Shown here: positions 8,277 through 15,970 of the stretch, piece after piece
Layout of the letters: every line of letters begins with the position of its first letter
Position numbering within the stretch: the stretch's first letter is position 1
From: Burkholderia glumae LMG 2196 = ATCC 33617
GTDB taxonomy: Bacteria > Pseudomonadota > Gammaproteobacteria > Burkholderiales > Burkholderiaceae
Assembly: GCF_000960995.1 (NCBI RefSeq)
Contig: NZ_CP009435.1
Span: 930,001-994,000, forward strand
DNA length: 64,000 nt
Direction of reading: 5' to 3'
Notes under the pieces: model-generated
What the model was told of the DNA's origin: nothing
The model's database searches: none
What the model saw: the letters and a program-made list of their open reading frames with translations, nothing else
Program-made: the position numbers and the translations under genes

Positions 8277-9116
8277 TCACGCGATCTTCACGCCCGCCAG
8301 CTCGGGCTTGGCGGGCGGATAGGCGAGCTTCATCGCCGTCATCTCGCGCAGCAGCAGCTCGGCGATCATCACGTTGCGATGCGTCTTCGAGTCGGCCGGG
8401 ATCATGTACCACGGCGCGTGCGGGGCGGAGGTGGCGGCCAGCGCGTCTCGATAGGCGAGCTGATAGGCGTCCCAGTCCTTGCGCGCCTCGATGTCGGACA
8501 GGTCGAACTTCCAGTGCTTGGCCGGATCGTCCACGCGCGCCTGCAGCCGCGCGCGCTGCTCGTCCTTCGAGATGTGCAGGAAGCATTTGACGATCGTCGT
8601 GCCCGACTCGGCCAGCATCGCCTCGAACTCGCGGATCTGCCGGTGGCGGCGCTTGCATTCGGCCTCGTCGATGCCGCCGAGCACGCGCGGCACCAGCACG
8701 TCCTCGTAATGGCTGCGGTTGAAGATCGTCAGCTCGCCGGCGGCCGGCACCTGCGCGTGGACGCGCCAGAGAAAGTCGTGCGCGAGCTCGACCGCGGTGG
8801 GCGCCTTGAACGGCACCACGCGCAGGCCGAGCGGATCGACCTCGTGGAACACGGCGCGCACGGTGCCGTCCTTGCCGCTCGTGTCCATGCCCTGCAGCAC
8901 CAGCAGCAGGCGCTTGCGCGGCTGGGTGTGCAGCATGTCCTGCAGCGCGTCGATCTTCATCGACAGCTCGGACAGACGCGCGCGATCGGCCTCCTTCGAG
9001 CCGCTCGAGAACGGCTTCGCGCCGGGCTCGAACGCCTCGAGCCGGAACGCCGCGGCGGCCTTCTCGTCGGTGTGGTACGGCACACGGAAATCGTCGAGCG
9101 ACGCTGGCTTCGCCAT
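8277..9116 (-). CDS. ppk2: Polyphosphate kinase 2 family protein
   Basis: PPK2 enzymes transfer phosphate between polyphosphate and nucleotides. The 279-residue, single-domain protein has Walker A GMDTSGKDG at about residues 76-84, Walker B region FNRSHYEDVLVPRV, and a lid segment with KCFLHISKDEQRARL, all typical of PPK2. The ATG at 9116 gives the family N-terminus (MAKPASLDDFRVPYHTDEK) and is preceded by a GGAGG-type site. Whether it is class I (NDP), II (NMP) or III cannot be settled by eye. Its nearest neighbours, xthA and gatB, give no functional link. Confidence 0.87.
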   Translation of the reverse strand: MAKPASLDDFRVPYHTDEKAAAAFRLEAFEPGAKPFSSGSKEADRARLSELSMKIDALQDMLHTQPRKRLLLVLQGMDTSGKDGTVRAVFHEVDPLGLRVVPFKAPTAVELAHDFLWRVHAQVPAAGELTIFNRSHYEDVLVPRVLGGIDEAECKRRHRQIREFEAMLAESGTTIVKCFLHISKDEQRARLQARVDDPAKHWKFDLSDIEARKDWDAYQLAYRDALAATSAPHAPWYMIPADSKTHRNVMIAELLLREMTAMKLAYPPAKPELAGVKIA

Positions 9117-9243
9117 CAATGCCTCCTTAACGGGATTTGGAAGTCGCCGCTGCGGCGCCAAGCCGTCGAGCATAACGCAAGCGGCCGGCCGGCGGCTGCG
9201 ACCCACGCGAGCGGCCGCCGCTCGGCGCCGCTCGGGCCCGCCG

Positions 9244-10716
9244 TCAGCCGAGCTTCTTCTTCAGCAGTTCGTTGACCTGGGCCGGGTTCGCCTTGCCCTT
9301 GGTCGCCTTCATCGCCTGGCCGACCAGCGCGTTGAACGCCTTCTCCTTGCCGGCGCGGAACTCCTCGACCGACTTCGCGTTGGCGGCCAGCACCGCGTCG
9401 ATGATCGCCTCCAGCTCGCCGGTGTCGGAGATCTGCTTGAGGCCCTTCGCCTCGATGATGCGGTCGGCTGCGGCCTCGTCGGTGGCTTGCTCGTCCCAGA
9501 TCGCCTGGAAGATTTCCTTGGCGATCTTGTTCGAGATGGTGCCGTCGGCGATGCGCTGCAGCACCAGCGCGAGCTGGGCGGCCGATACCGGACACGCGTC
9601 GATCTCGATGCCTTCACGGTTCAACAGGGACGATACGTCGCCCATCAGCCAGTTGGCGGCGGCCTTCGCGTTCGCCGCGCCGGCCTTGGCGACCACCGCC
9701 TCGAAATAGGCGGCCATCGCCTTGCTCGAGGTCAGCACCACCGCGTCATAGGGCGTCACGCCGTACTGGTCGGCGAAGCGCTGCTGCATCGCGGCCGGCA
9801 GTTCGGGCATCTCGCCGCGCACGCGCTCGACCCATTCCGGATCGATCACCACCGGCATCAGGTCGGGATCGGGGAAATAGCGGTAGTCCTGCGCGTCTTC
9901 CTTGCTGCGCATCGAGCGCGTCTCGCGCTTGTCGGGATCGTACAGGCGCGTTTCCTGCACCACCTGGCCGCCGTCCTTGATCAGCTCGATCTGGCGCCGC
10001 ACCTCGTAGTTGATCGCGTCCTCGAGGAAGCGGAACGAGTTCAGGTTCTTGATCTCGGCGCGCGTGCCGAACGTCTCCTGGCCGAGCGGCCGCACCGAGA
10101 CGTTCGCGTCGCAGCGGAACGAGCCTTCCTGCATGTTGCCGTCGCAGATGCCGAGCCAGACCACCAGCGCATGCAGCGCCTTCGCGTAGGCCACGGCCTC
10201 GGCCGCGCTGCGCATCTCGGGCTCGGTGACGATCTCGAGCAGCGGCGTGCCGGCGCGGTTCAGGTCGATGCCGGTCATGCCGGCGAAATCCTCGTGCAGC
10301 GACTTGCCGGCGTCTTCCTCGAGGTGCGCGCGCGTGAGATGGATGGTCTTCGCGTAGGCCGCCTTGCCGGCCTTCTCGTTGGCCGGCACCTGGATCGTGA
10401 TGCGGCCGCCCTGCACGACCGGAATCTCGTACTGGCTGATCTGATAGCCCTTGGGCAGATCCGGATAGAAGTAGTTCTTGCGCGCGAAGATGCTGCGCGG
10501 CGCCACCGTCGCGTCGACCGCGAGGCCCAGCCGGATCGCGCGCTCCACCGCGCCGCGGTTCAAGACCGGCAGCACGCCGGGCAGCGCGAGATCGACCGCG
10601 CAGGCCTGGGTGTTGGGCTCGGCGCCGAACTGCGTCGAGGCGCCCGAGAAGATCTTCGAGGCGGTCGACAGCTGCGCGTGCGTCTCGAGACCGATAACGA
10701 CTTCCCATTGCGTCAT
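9244..10716 (-). CDS. gatB: Asp-tRNA(Asn)/Glu-tRNA(Gln) amidotransferase subunit B
   Basis: GatB activates and amidates mischarged Glu-tRNA(Gln) or Asp-tRNA(Asn) with ammonia channelled from GatA. The 490-residue protein starts with the family signature WEVVIGLETHAQL and contains LEEDAGKS, DLNRAGTPLLEIVTEP and SFRCDANVSVRP. The C-terminal YqeY-like tail domain (from about residue 335) ends with NPAQVNELLKKKLG. It follows gatA with a 3-bp gap, so translation of the two is coupled. Presence of the complex implies that this organism makes Asn-tRNA and/or Gln-tRNA by the indirect route. Confidence 0.96.
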   Translation of the reverse strand: MTQWEVVIGLETHAQLSTASKIFSGASTQFGAEPNTQACAVDLALPGVLPVLNRGAVERAIRLGLAVDATVAPRSIFARKNYFYPDLPKGYQISQYEIPVVQGGRITIQVPANEKAGKAAYAKTIHLTRAHLEEDAGKSLHEDFAGMTGIDLNRAGTPLLEIVTEPEMRSAAEAVAYAKALHALVVWLGICDGNMQEGSFRCDANVSVRPLGQETFGTRAEIKNLNSFRFLEDAINYEVRRQIELIKDGGQVVQETRLYDPDKRETRSMRSKEDAQDYRYFPDPDLMPVVIDPEWVERVRGEMPELPAAMQQRFADQYGVTPYDAVVLTSSKAMAAYFEAVVAKAGAANAKAAANWLMGDVSSLLNREGIEIDACPVSAAQLALVLQRIADGTISNKIAKEIFQAIWDEQATDEAAADRIIEAKGLKQISDTGELEAIIDAVLAANAKSVEEFRAGKEKAFNALVGQAMKATKGKANPAQVNELLKKKLG

Positions 10717-10719
10717 TGC

Positions 10720-12210
10720 TTATACCCCCGCCGGAACTTGCTTGTGCCAGTCGGTCGCGCGCTGGAACGCGTCGGCGACCTGCAGCATCCGGGCTTCGTT
10801 GAAATAGTTGCCGATGATCTGCAGGCCGACCGGGCGCCGCGCGTTCGCGCCGGCGCCGAAGCCGCACGGCACGCTCATGCCGGGCAGGCCCGCCAGGCTG
10901 ACCGACAGCGTGTAGATGTCGGCCAGGTACATCTGCAGCGGGTCGTCGCCCTTGGCACCGAGATCCCAGGCCACGGTGGGCGAGGCCGGCCCCATGATCA
11001 CGTCGCACTGCTCGAACGCGTTCTGGAAATCCTGCGCGATGATGCGGCGGATCTTCTGCGCCTGCAGGTAGTACGCGTCGTAGTAGCCATGCGAGAGCAC
11101 GTAGGTGCCCACCAGGATGCGGCGCTTCACTTCCGGGCCGAAGCCCTCGGCGCGCGACTTCTTGTACATGTCGAGCAGGTCGCGGTACTCGGCCGCGCGA
11201 TGGCCGTAGCGCACGCCGTCGAAGCGCGACAGGTTCGACGAGGCCTCGGCCGGCGCGATCACGTAGTAGACCGGGATCGACAGCTCCGTCTTCGGCAGCG
11301 ACACCGGCACCAGCGTGGCGCCGAGCGCCTCGTACTGCTTGAGCGCCGCGTCGATCGCCGCGCGCACGTCGTCGGCCAGCCCGGCACCGAAATACTCGTC
11401 CGGCAGGCCGATGCGCAGGCCCGCCAGCGGCTTGCCGGCCGGCGCGTCGGGCGTCCACGGCGCGCCCAGGTGGCGGCCGAACGCCTCGCCCTCGCGCTCC
11501 AGGCTGGTGGAGTCGCGCGTGTCGAAGCCGGCCATCGCGTCGAGCAGCAGCGCGCAGTCGGCCGCGCTCTGCGCCATCGGGCCGCCCTGGTCGAGCGAGG
11601 AAGCGAACGCGATCATGCCGTAGCGCGACACCCGGCCGTAGGTCGGCTTGATGCCGGTCACGCCGGCGAACGAGGCCGGCTGGCGGATCGAGCCGCCGGT
11701 GTCGGTGCCGGTGGCGGCGGGCGCGAGGCGCGCGGCCACCGCCGCCGCGCTGCCGCCCGAGCTGCCGCCCGGCACGGCCCGGGGGTCCCACGGGTTCTTC
11801 ACGGCGCCGAACGCCGAGTTCTCGTTGGACGAGCCCATCGCGAACTCGTCCATGTTGGTCTTGCCGAGCGTGACCATGCCGGCCGCGGCGAGCCGCTCGA
11901 CCACCGTCGCGTCGAACGGGCTGGTGTAGTTCGCGAGCATCTTCGAGCCGGCGGTGGAGCGCCAGCCGCGCGTGACGAACACGTCCTTGTGCGCGACCGG
12001 CAGGCCGGCGAGCGGGCCGGCACGGCCGGCCGCGCGCGCGGCGTCGGCCTCGCGCGCCTGGGCGAGCGTGAGCTCGGCGTCGACATGGACGAACGCATTG
12101 AGCTCGCGCGCCGCGTCGATGCGTTGCAGGTAGAGCTGCGCGAGCTCGACGGCCGAGGTTTGGCCGGCGTCGAGCGCGGCGCGCAGTTCGGTCAGGCTGT
12201 TTGCATGCAT
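10720..12210 (-). CDS. gatA: Asp-tRNA(Asn)/Glu-tRNA(Gln) amidotransferase subunit A
   Basis: GatA is the glutaminase subunit. The 496-residue amidase-signature protein has the catalytic lysine in PVAHKDVF, the Gly-Ser-rich core GGSSGGSAAAVAA and the downstream serine in TGTDTGGSIRQPASF, forming the Ser-cisSer-Lys triad. The ATG at 12210 is chosen because it begins MHANSLTELRAAL, the usual GatA start, with a TCCTCC-complement ribosome site just upstream; a longer frame adds only proline-rich sequence. It lies between gatC (92 bp upstream) and gatB. Confidence 0.96.
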   Translation of the reverse strand: MHANSLTELRAALDAGQTSAVELAQLYLQRIDAARELNAFVHVDAELTLAQAREADAARAAGRAGPLAGLPVAHKDVFVTRGWRSTAGSKMLANYTSPFDATVVERLAAAGMVTLGKTNMDEFAMGSSNENSAFGAVKNPWDPRAVPGGSSGGSAAAVAARLAPAATGTDTGGSIRQPASFAGVTGIKPTYGRVSRYGMIAFASSLDQGGPMAQSAADCALLLDAMAGFDTRDSTSLEREGEAFGRHLGAPWTPDAPAGKPLAGLRIGLPDEYFGAGLADDVRAAIDAALKQYEALGATLVPVSLPKTELSIPVYYVIAPAEASSNLSRFDGVRYGHRAAEYRDLLDMYKKSRAEGFGPEVKRRILVGTYVLSHGYYDAYYLQAQKIRRIIAQDFQNAFEQCDVIMGPASPTVAWDLGAKGDDPLQMYLADIYTLSVSLAGLPGMSVPCGFGAGANARRPVGLQIIGNYFNEARMLQVADAFQRATDWHKQVPAGV

Positions 12211-12302
12211 TGCTGGAGGATTCCTGGATTCTTGTGGATGCGCGGCACGGCCGCGCGCCCGGGCAGACGACGGCGGGCCGGCCATGCGGCTCCGAAGCGC
12301 GC

Positions 12303-12602
12303 TTACTCGATCACCTTCGGCACGAGGAACAGGCCGTCCTGGACGGCCGGCGCCGGGCGTTGATTCTCGTCGCGATCGACCGCCTCGGTGACGACGTCGT
12401 CGCGCAGACGCTGCGCGACCTCCTGGATCTGCTCGATCGGGTGCGCGAGCGGGGCGATACCGTTCGTATCGACGGCCTGCATCTTCTCGACGAGGCCGAA
12501 GAAATCGTTGAGCCGGCCGAGCGTGTGCTCGGCCTCGGCATCGTTCATCTCGAGCCGCGCGAGGTGCGCGATGCGTTTCACATCGTTCAGGGTCAAAGCC
12601 AT
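12303..12602 (-). CDS. gatC: Asp-tRNA(Asn)/Glu-tRNA(Gln) amidotransferase subunit C
   Basis: GatC is the small subunit that wraps around GatA and GatB and stabilises the complex. The 99-residue product begins MALTLNDVKRIAHLARLEM, the family signature, and ends DGLFLVPKVIE, close to the canonical PxVIE tail. It is the first gene of the gatCAB operon and is divergent from mreB across a 396-bp region. A longer in-frame start upstream adds an unconserved, Arg-rich segment and is rejected. Confidence 0.94.
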   Translation of the reverse strand: MALTLNDVKRIAHLARLEMNDAEAEHTLGRLNDFFGLVEKMQAVDTNGIAPLAHPIEQIQEVAQRLRDDVVTEAVDRDENQRPAPAVQDGLFLVPKVIE

Positions 12603-12998
12603 GCGGTCACCGGAGAAACTGGGCTTGCGCGACGCCTCGAAAGCCACGTCGCGACAGGGGGTTGGCGGACTCGTTCGAACCCTCAAAATTCGGGCGCGAA
12701 GCGGTGGATTGACGGTCCGTTTGGGTTCGAATACGCCGAAATTATAAGGTATCATTACGCGTTCGACCCAGCGCCGGACCGACCCTCCCGCAAGGCTCAC
12801 CGTTAGCTGCAAGCCGGCTGCAAGTCAGCCGCCTGCCAGGCGCGATGCCAGCGGGACGCGCGACGGTCCCGGTAGATTTCACTCGCAGCTTCGAGGTCCA
12901 GAGGCGGCCGCTCCCGCCCGATCCGAGGCTGTTATTTTTTCCGCCGCCCGCCCAGCGTCCCGTCCGCCGGGCCGGCCCAGAGCGAGACAGGATTCTGA
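12603..12998. promoter_or_regulatory. Divergent gatC / mreB promoter region
   Basis: No gene is seen in this 396-bp interval. An AT-rich island at 12738-12760 can serve both directions. On the minus strand a perfect TATAAT (12742-12747) suits gatCAB, with only a weak -35. On the plus strand TTGGGT (12722-12727), a 16-bp spacer and TATAAG (12744-12749) suit mreB; the two -10 boxes overlap, so the two operons may compete for polymerase. The long mreB leader (about 240 nt) contains several GC inverted repeats but no riboswitch recognised here. Confidence 0.5.
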
Positions 12999-14042
12999 AT
13001 GTTCGGTTTTTTGCGCAGCTACTTCTCCAACGATCTCGCGATCGATCTCGGCACCGCAAACACCCTCATCTACATGCGCGGCAAGGGCATCGTCCTTGAT
13101 GAACCGTCCGTGGTGTCGATCCGCCAGGAAGGCGGCCCCAACGGCAAGAAGACGATCCAGGCCGTCGGCAAGGAAGCCAAGCAGATGCTCGGCAAAGTGC
13201 CGGGCAACATCGAGGCGATCCGTCCGATGAAAGACGGCGTGATCGCCGATTTCACCGTCACCGAGCAGATGATCAAGCAGTTCATCAAGACGGCGCACGA
13301 GTCGCGGATGTTCTCGCCCTCGCCGCGCATCATCATCTGCGTGCCGTGCGGCTCGACCCAGGTGGAGCGCCGCGCGATCAAGGAAGCCGCGCACGGCGCG
13401 GGCGCCTCGCAGGTCTACCTGATCGAGGAGCCGATGGCCGCGGCGATCGGCGCCGGCCTGCCGGTGTCCGAGGCGACCGGCTCGATGGTGGTCGACATCG
13501 GCGGCGGCACCACCGAAGTGGGCGTGATCTCGCTGGGCGGCATCGTCTACAAGGGCTCGGTGCGCGTGGGCGGCGACAAGTTCGACGAGGCGATCGTCAA
13601 CTACATCCGCCGCAACTACGGGATGCTGATCGGCGAGCAGACCGCCGAGGCGATCAAGAAGGAAATCGGCTCCGCGTTCCCGGGCTCCGAGGTCAAGGAG
13701 ATGGAAGTGAAGGGCCGCAACCTGTCGGAAGGCATTCCGCGCAGCTTCACGATCTCCAGCAACGAAATCCTCGAGGCGCTGACCGATCCGCTCAACCAGA
13801 TCGTCTCGTCGGTGAAGATCGCGCTCGAACAGACGCCGCCGGAACTGGGCGCCGACATCGCCGAGCGCGGCATGATGCTGACGGGCGGCGGCGCGCTGCT
13901 GCGCGACCTGGATCGCCTGCTGGCCGAGGAAACCGGGCTGCCGGTGCTGGTTGCCGAGGATCCGCTGACCTGCGTGGTGCGCGGCTCCGGCATGGCGCTC
14001 GAGCGCATGGACAAGCTCGGCAGCATCTTCTCCTACGAGTGA
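12999..14042 (+). CDS. mreB: Rod-shape-determining actin homologue MreB
   Basis: MreB polymerises on the inner membrane face and organises lateral wall synthesis. The 347-residue protein has all actin-fold nucleotide motifs: phosphate 1 IDLGTANTLIY (near residue 11), phosphate 2 VDIGGGTTEVGVISLGG (about residues 165-181) and adenosine motif LTGGGALLRDLD (about 287-298). The N-terminus MFGFLRSYFSNDLAIDLG matches proteobacterial MreB including the amphipathic start. It is the first gene of mreB-mreC-mreD-mrdA-rodA. A 177-bp gap to mreC may allow higher expression of mreB alone. Confidence 0.97.
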   Translation: MFGFLRSYFSNDLAIDLGTANTLIYMRGKGIVLDEPSVVSIRQEGGPNGKKTIQAVGKEAKQMLGKVPGNIEAIRPMKDGVIADFTVTEQMIKQFIKTAHESRMFSPSPRIIICVPCGSTQVERRAIKEAAHGAGASQVYLIEEPMAAAIGAGLPVSEATGSMVVDIGGGTTEVGVISLGGIVYKGSVRVGGDKFDEAIVNYIRRNYGMLIGEQTAEAIKKEIGSAFPGSEVKEMEVKGRNLSEGIPRSFTISSNEILEALTDPLNQIVSSVKIALEQTPPELGADIAERGMMLTGGGALLRDLDRLLAEETGLPVLVAEDPLTCVVRGSGMALERMDKLGSIFSYE

Positions 14043-14219
14043 TGCGCACCGGGCCGCGGCCGGCCCGGCACGCGGGGGCCGGCGGCCGGCCCGCCATCCC
14101 GGCATGCAGCAGATACCGATAACGCGCGCGCGAAGCCACGGCTTGTCACGATCAGCCGAACCGCCGCGCGTTTTGCGCGTCTGAGGAACATTTAACCGAT
14201 CAAGCGCCCGGCGCCGACC

Positions 14220-15362
14220 ATGGAATACAGTCCGCCGCCCCTCTTCAAGCAAGGTCCGTCCGCGCTCGCGCGGCTGATCTTCTTCGTCGCGCTGGCGATC
14301 GCGCTCCTCGTTTCGGACGCGCGCTTCAGTACGCTCGAAATCGTCCGGGGCATTCTTGGCACGGCGCTCTACCCGCTGCAGCGGGCCGCGCTGGTGCCGC
14401 GCGACCTGTTCATGGGCGCGGCCGATCTGGCCGCGACCAATGCGTCGCTGCGCCACGACAACCAGCAGCTGCACCAGCGCAACCTGGCGCTGTCCCTGCA
14501 GGCGAACCAGGCCGCCCAGCTCGCGGCCGACAACGCCCACCTGCGCGCCGTGCTCGGCCTGCGCGCGCGCATCGCCGTGCAGGCCACGCCGGTCGAGCTC
14601 CAGTACGACACCAGCGACCCGTTCTCGCAGAAGGTGGTGATCGGCCGCGGCTCGCACGACGACATCCAGAACGGCGCGCCGGTGGTCACCGAGGACGGCG
14701 TGATCGGCCAGGTCACGCGCGTGTTCCCGCTGCAGGCCGAAATCACGCTGGTCACCGACCGCGATCTCGCGATCCCCGTGCAGGTGCTGCGCACCGGGCT
14801 GCGCAGCGTGATCTACGGCACCCCCAAGGGCGATTCGCTGGACTTGCGCTTCGTGCCGACCAGCGCGGACCTGCTGGTCGGCGACGAACTCGTGACGAGC
14901 GGCCTCGACGGCCTCTACCCGCCCGGGCTGCCGGTCGCGAAGGTGGTGCGCATCGACAAGCTCGCCGACACCGCGTTCGCGCATGTCGTCTGCATGCCGA
15001 TCGCCGCGGTGCGCGGCGCGCGCGAGATGCTGGTGCTGCATTACCAGAACGACCTGCCGCCGCGCCCGGTCGATCCGGACCCGGCCGCCGACAAGAACGC
15101 GAAGGGTAAAAAGGGCGCGAAAACCGCCGACAAGGGCAAGGGCGACGAGAACGGCCGGCCGGCGGCCGCGGCCAGCGGCGCCGGATCGGCCGAGAAGCCG
15201 GCTGAAAAGCCGACCGACAAGCCGGCTGAAAAGCCGGGCGAGAAGCCGGCCGGGAAGTCGGGCGAGAAGCCGGCCGGAAAATCCGCCGCGCCGGCCGCCG
15301 CCAGACCGGCAGCGCGCCCCGCGGCCCCGGCCGCCGCCCCGTCCCGCGGAGCGCAGCCATGA
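14220..15362 (+). CDS. mreC: Rod-shape-determining protein MreC
   Basis: MreC is a periplasmic scaffold, anchored by one transmembrane helix, that links MreB to the elongation synthases. In the 380-residue protein the membrane helix is at about residues 19-35 (LIFFVALAIALLV), a coiled coil follows (about 75-115) and then the beta-barrel MreC domain with VIGRGSHDDIQNGAPVVTEDG. From about residue 290 the tail is low-complexity, with repeats of KPAEKP / GEKPAGKS rich in Lys, Pro and Ala, making it longer than E. coli MreC (367). It overlaps mreD by four bases (ATGA). Confidence 0.95.
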   Translation: MEYSPPPLFKQGPSALARLIFFVALAIALLVSDARFSTLEIVRGILGTALYPLQRAALVPRDLFMGAADLAATNASLRHDNQQLHQRNLALSLQANQAAQLAADNAHLRAVLGLRARIAVQATPVELQYDTSDPFSQKVVIGRGSHDDIQNGAPVVTEDGVIGQVTRVFPLQAEITLVTDRDLAIPVQVLRTGLRSVIYGTPKGDSLDLRFVPTSADLLVGDELVTSGLDGLYPPGLPVAKVVRIDKLADTAFAHVVCMPIAAVRGAREMLVLHYQNDLPPRPVDPDPAADKNAKGKKGAKTADKGKGDENGRPAAAASGAGSAEKPAEKPTDKPAEKPGEKPAGKSGEKPAGKSAAPAAARPAARPAAPAAAPSRGAQP

Positions 15363-15871
15363 GCCGTCCGCAATACATCCTGCAGCCGGTCAATCCCTAT
15401 TTCATCGCCTTCAGCCTCTCGGCCGCGTTCCTGCTGAACCTGATGCCGTGGGGGCGCCTGCCCGGCGTGCCCGACTTCGTCGCCGTGGTGCTGCTGTTCT
15501 GGAACATTCACCAGCCGCGCAAGGTCGGCATGGGCGTGGCGTTCCTGCTCGGCATCCTGATGGACGTCCACGACGCGGGGCTGCTCGGCGAGCACGCGCT
15601 CGCCTACACGCTGCTGTCGTATGGCGCGATCACGATCCACCGCCGCGTGCTGTGGCTTTCGCTCGGCGCGCAGGTGTTCTACGTGGCGCCGCTGCTGGTG
15701 GTGGCCCAGCTCGTGCCGTTCATGATCCGCCTCGTGATGGGCGCCGCGTTCCCGGGCTGGAGCTATCTCGTCGACGGGTTCGTCGAGGCCGGGCTCTGGC
15801 CGCTCGCGAGCCTCCTGCTGTTGATGCCGCAACGCCGCCCGGTCGACCCGGACGACACGCGGCCGATCTGA
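15359..15871 (+). CDS. mreD: Rod-shape-determining protein MreD
   Basis: MreD is a small inner-membrane partner of MreC. The 170-residue protein has about five hydrophobic helices (for example FIAFSLSAAFLLNLM and VFYVAPLLVVAQLVPFMI) and the MreD-like segment PDFVAVVLLFWNIHQPRKVGMG. Length matches the family (about 160-170). Its ATG overlaps the mreC TGA. A roughly 100-bp gap separates it from mrdA. Confidence 0.93.
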   Translation: MSRPQYILQPVNPYFIAFSLSAAFLLNLMPWGRLPGVPDFVAVVLLFWNIHQPRKVGMGVAFLLGILMDVHDAGLLGEHALAYTLLSYGAITIHRRVLWLSLGAQVFYVAPLLVVAQLVPFMIRLVMGAAFPGWSYLVDGFVEAGLWPLASLLLLMPQRRPVDPDDTRPI

Positions 15872-15970
15872 CCCGCACGGCCGCCGCATGCCGAGCGCCC
15901 CGCCACCGGCCATCGCCGCGAGCCCCGACACCCGTGCGCAGCCGGCACGACCGCTTTTCTCCAGACTCGC

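Noticed and set aside
8719..12363. Very long plus-strand frame opposite gatB and gatA
   Set aside because: Mirrors codon structure of gatCAB; no recognisable domain in over 1200 residues.
15180..15300. CRISPR-like repeat
   Set aside because: The repeats are in-frame KPAEKP/GEKPAGKS codons of mreC without unique spacers.
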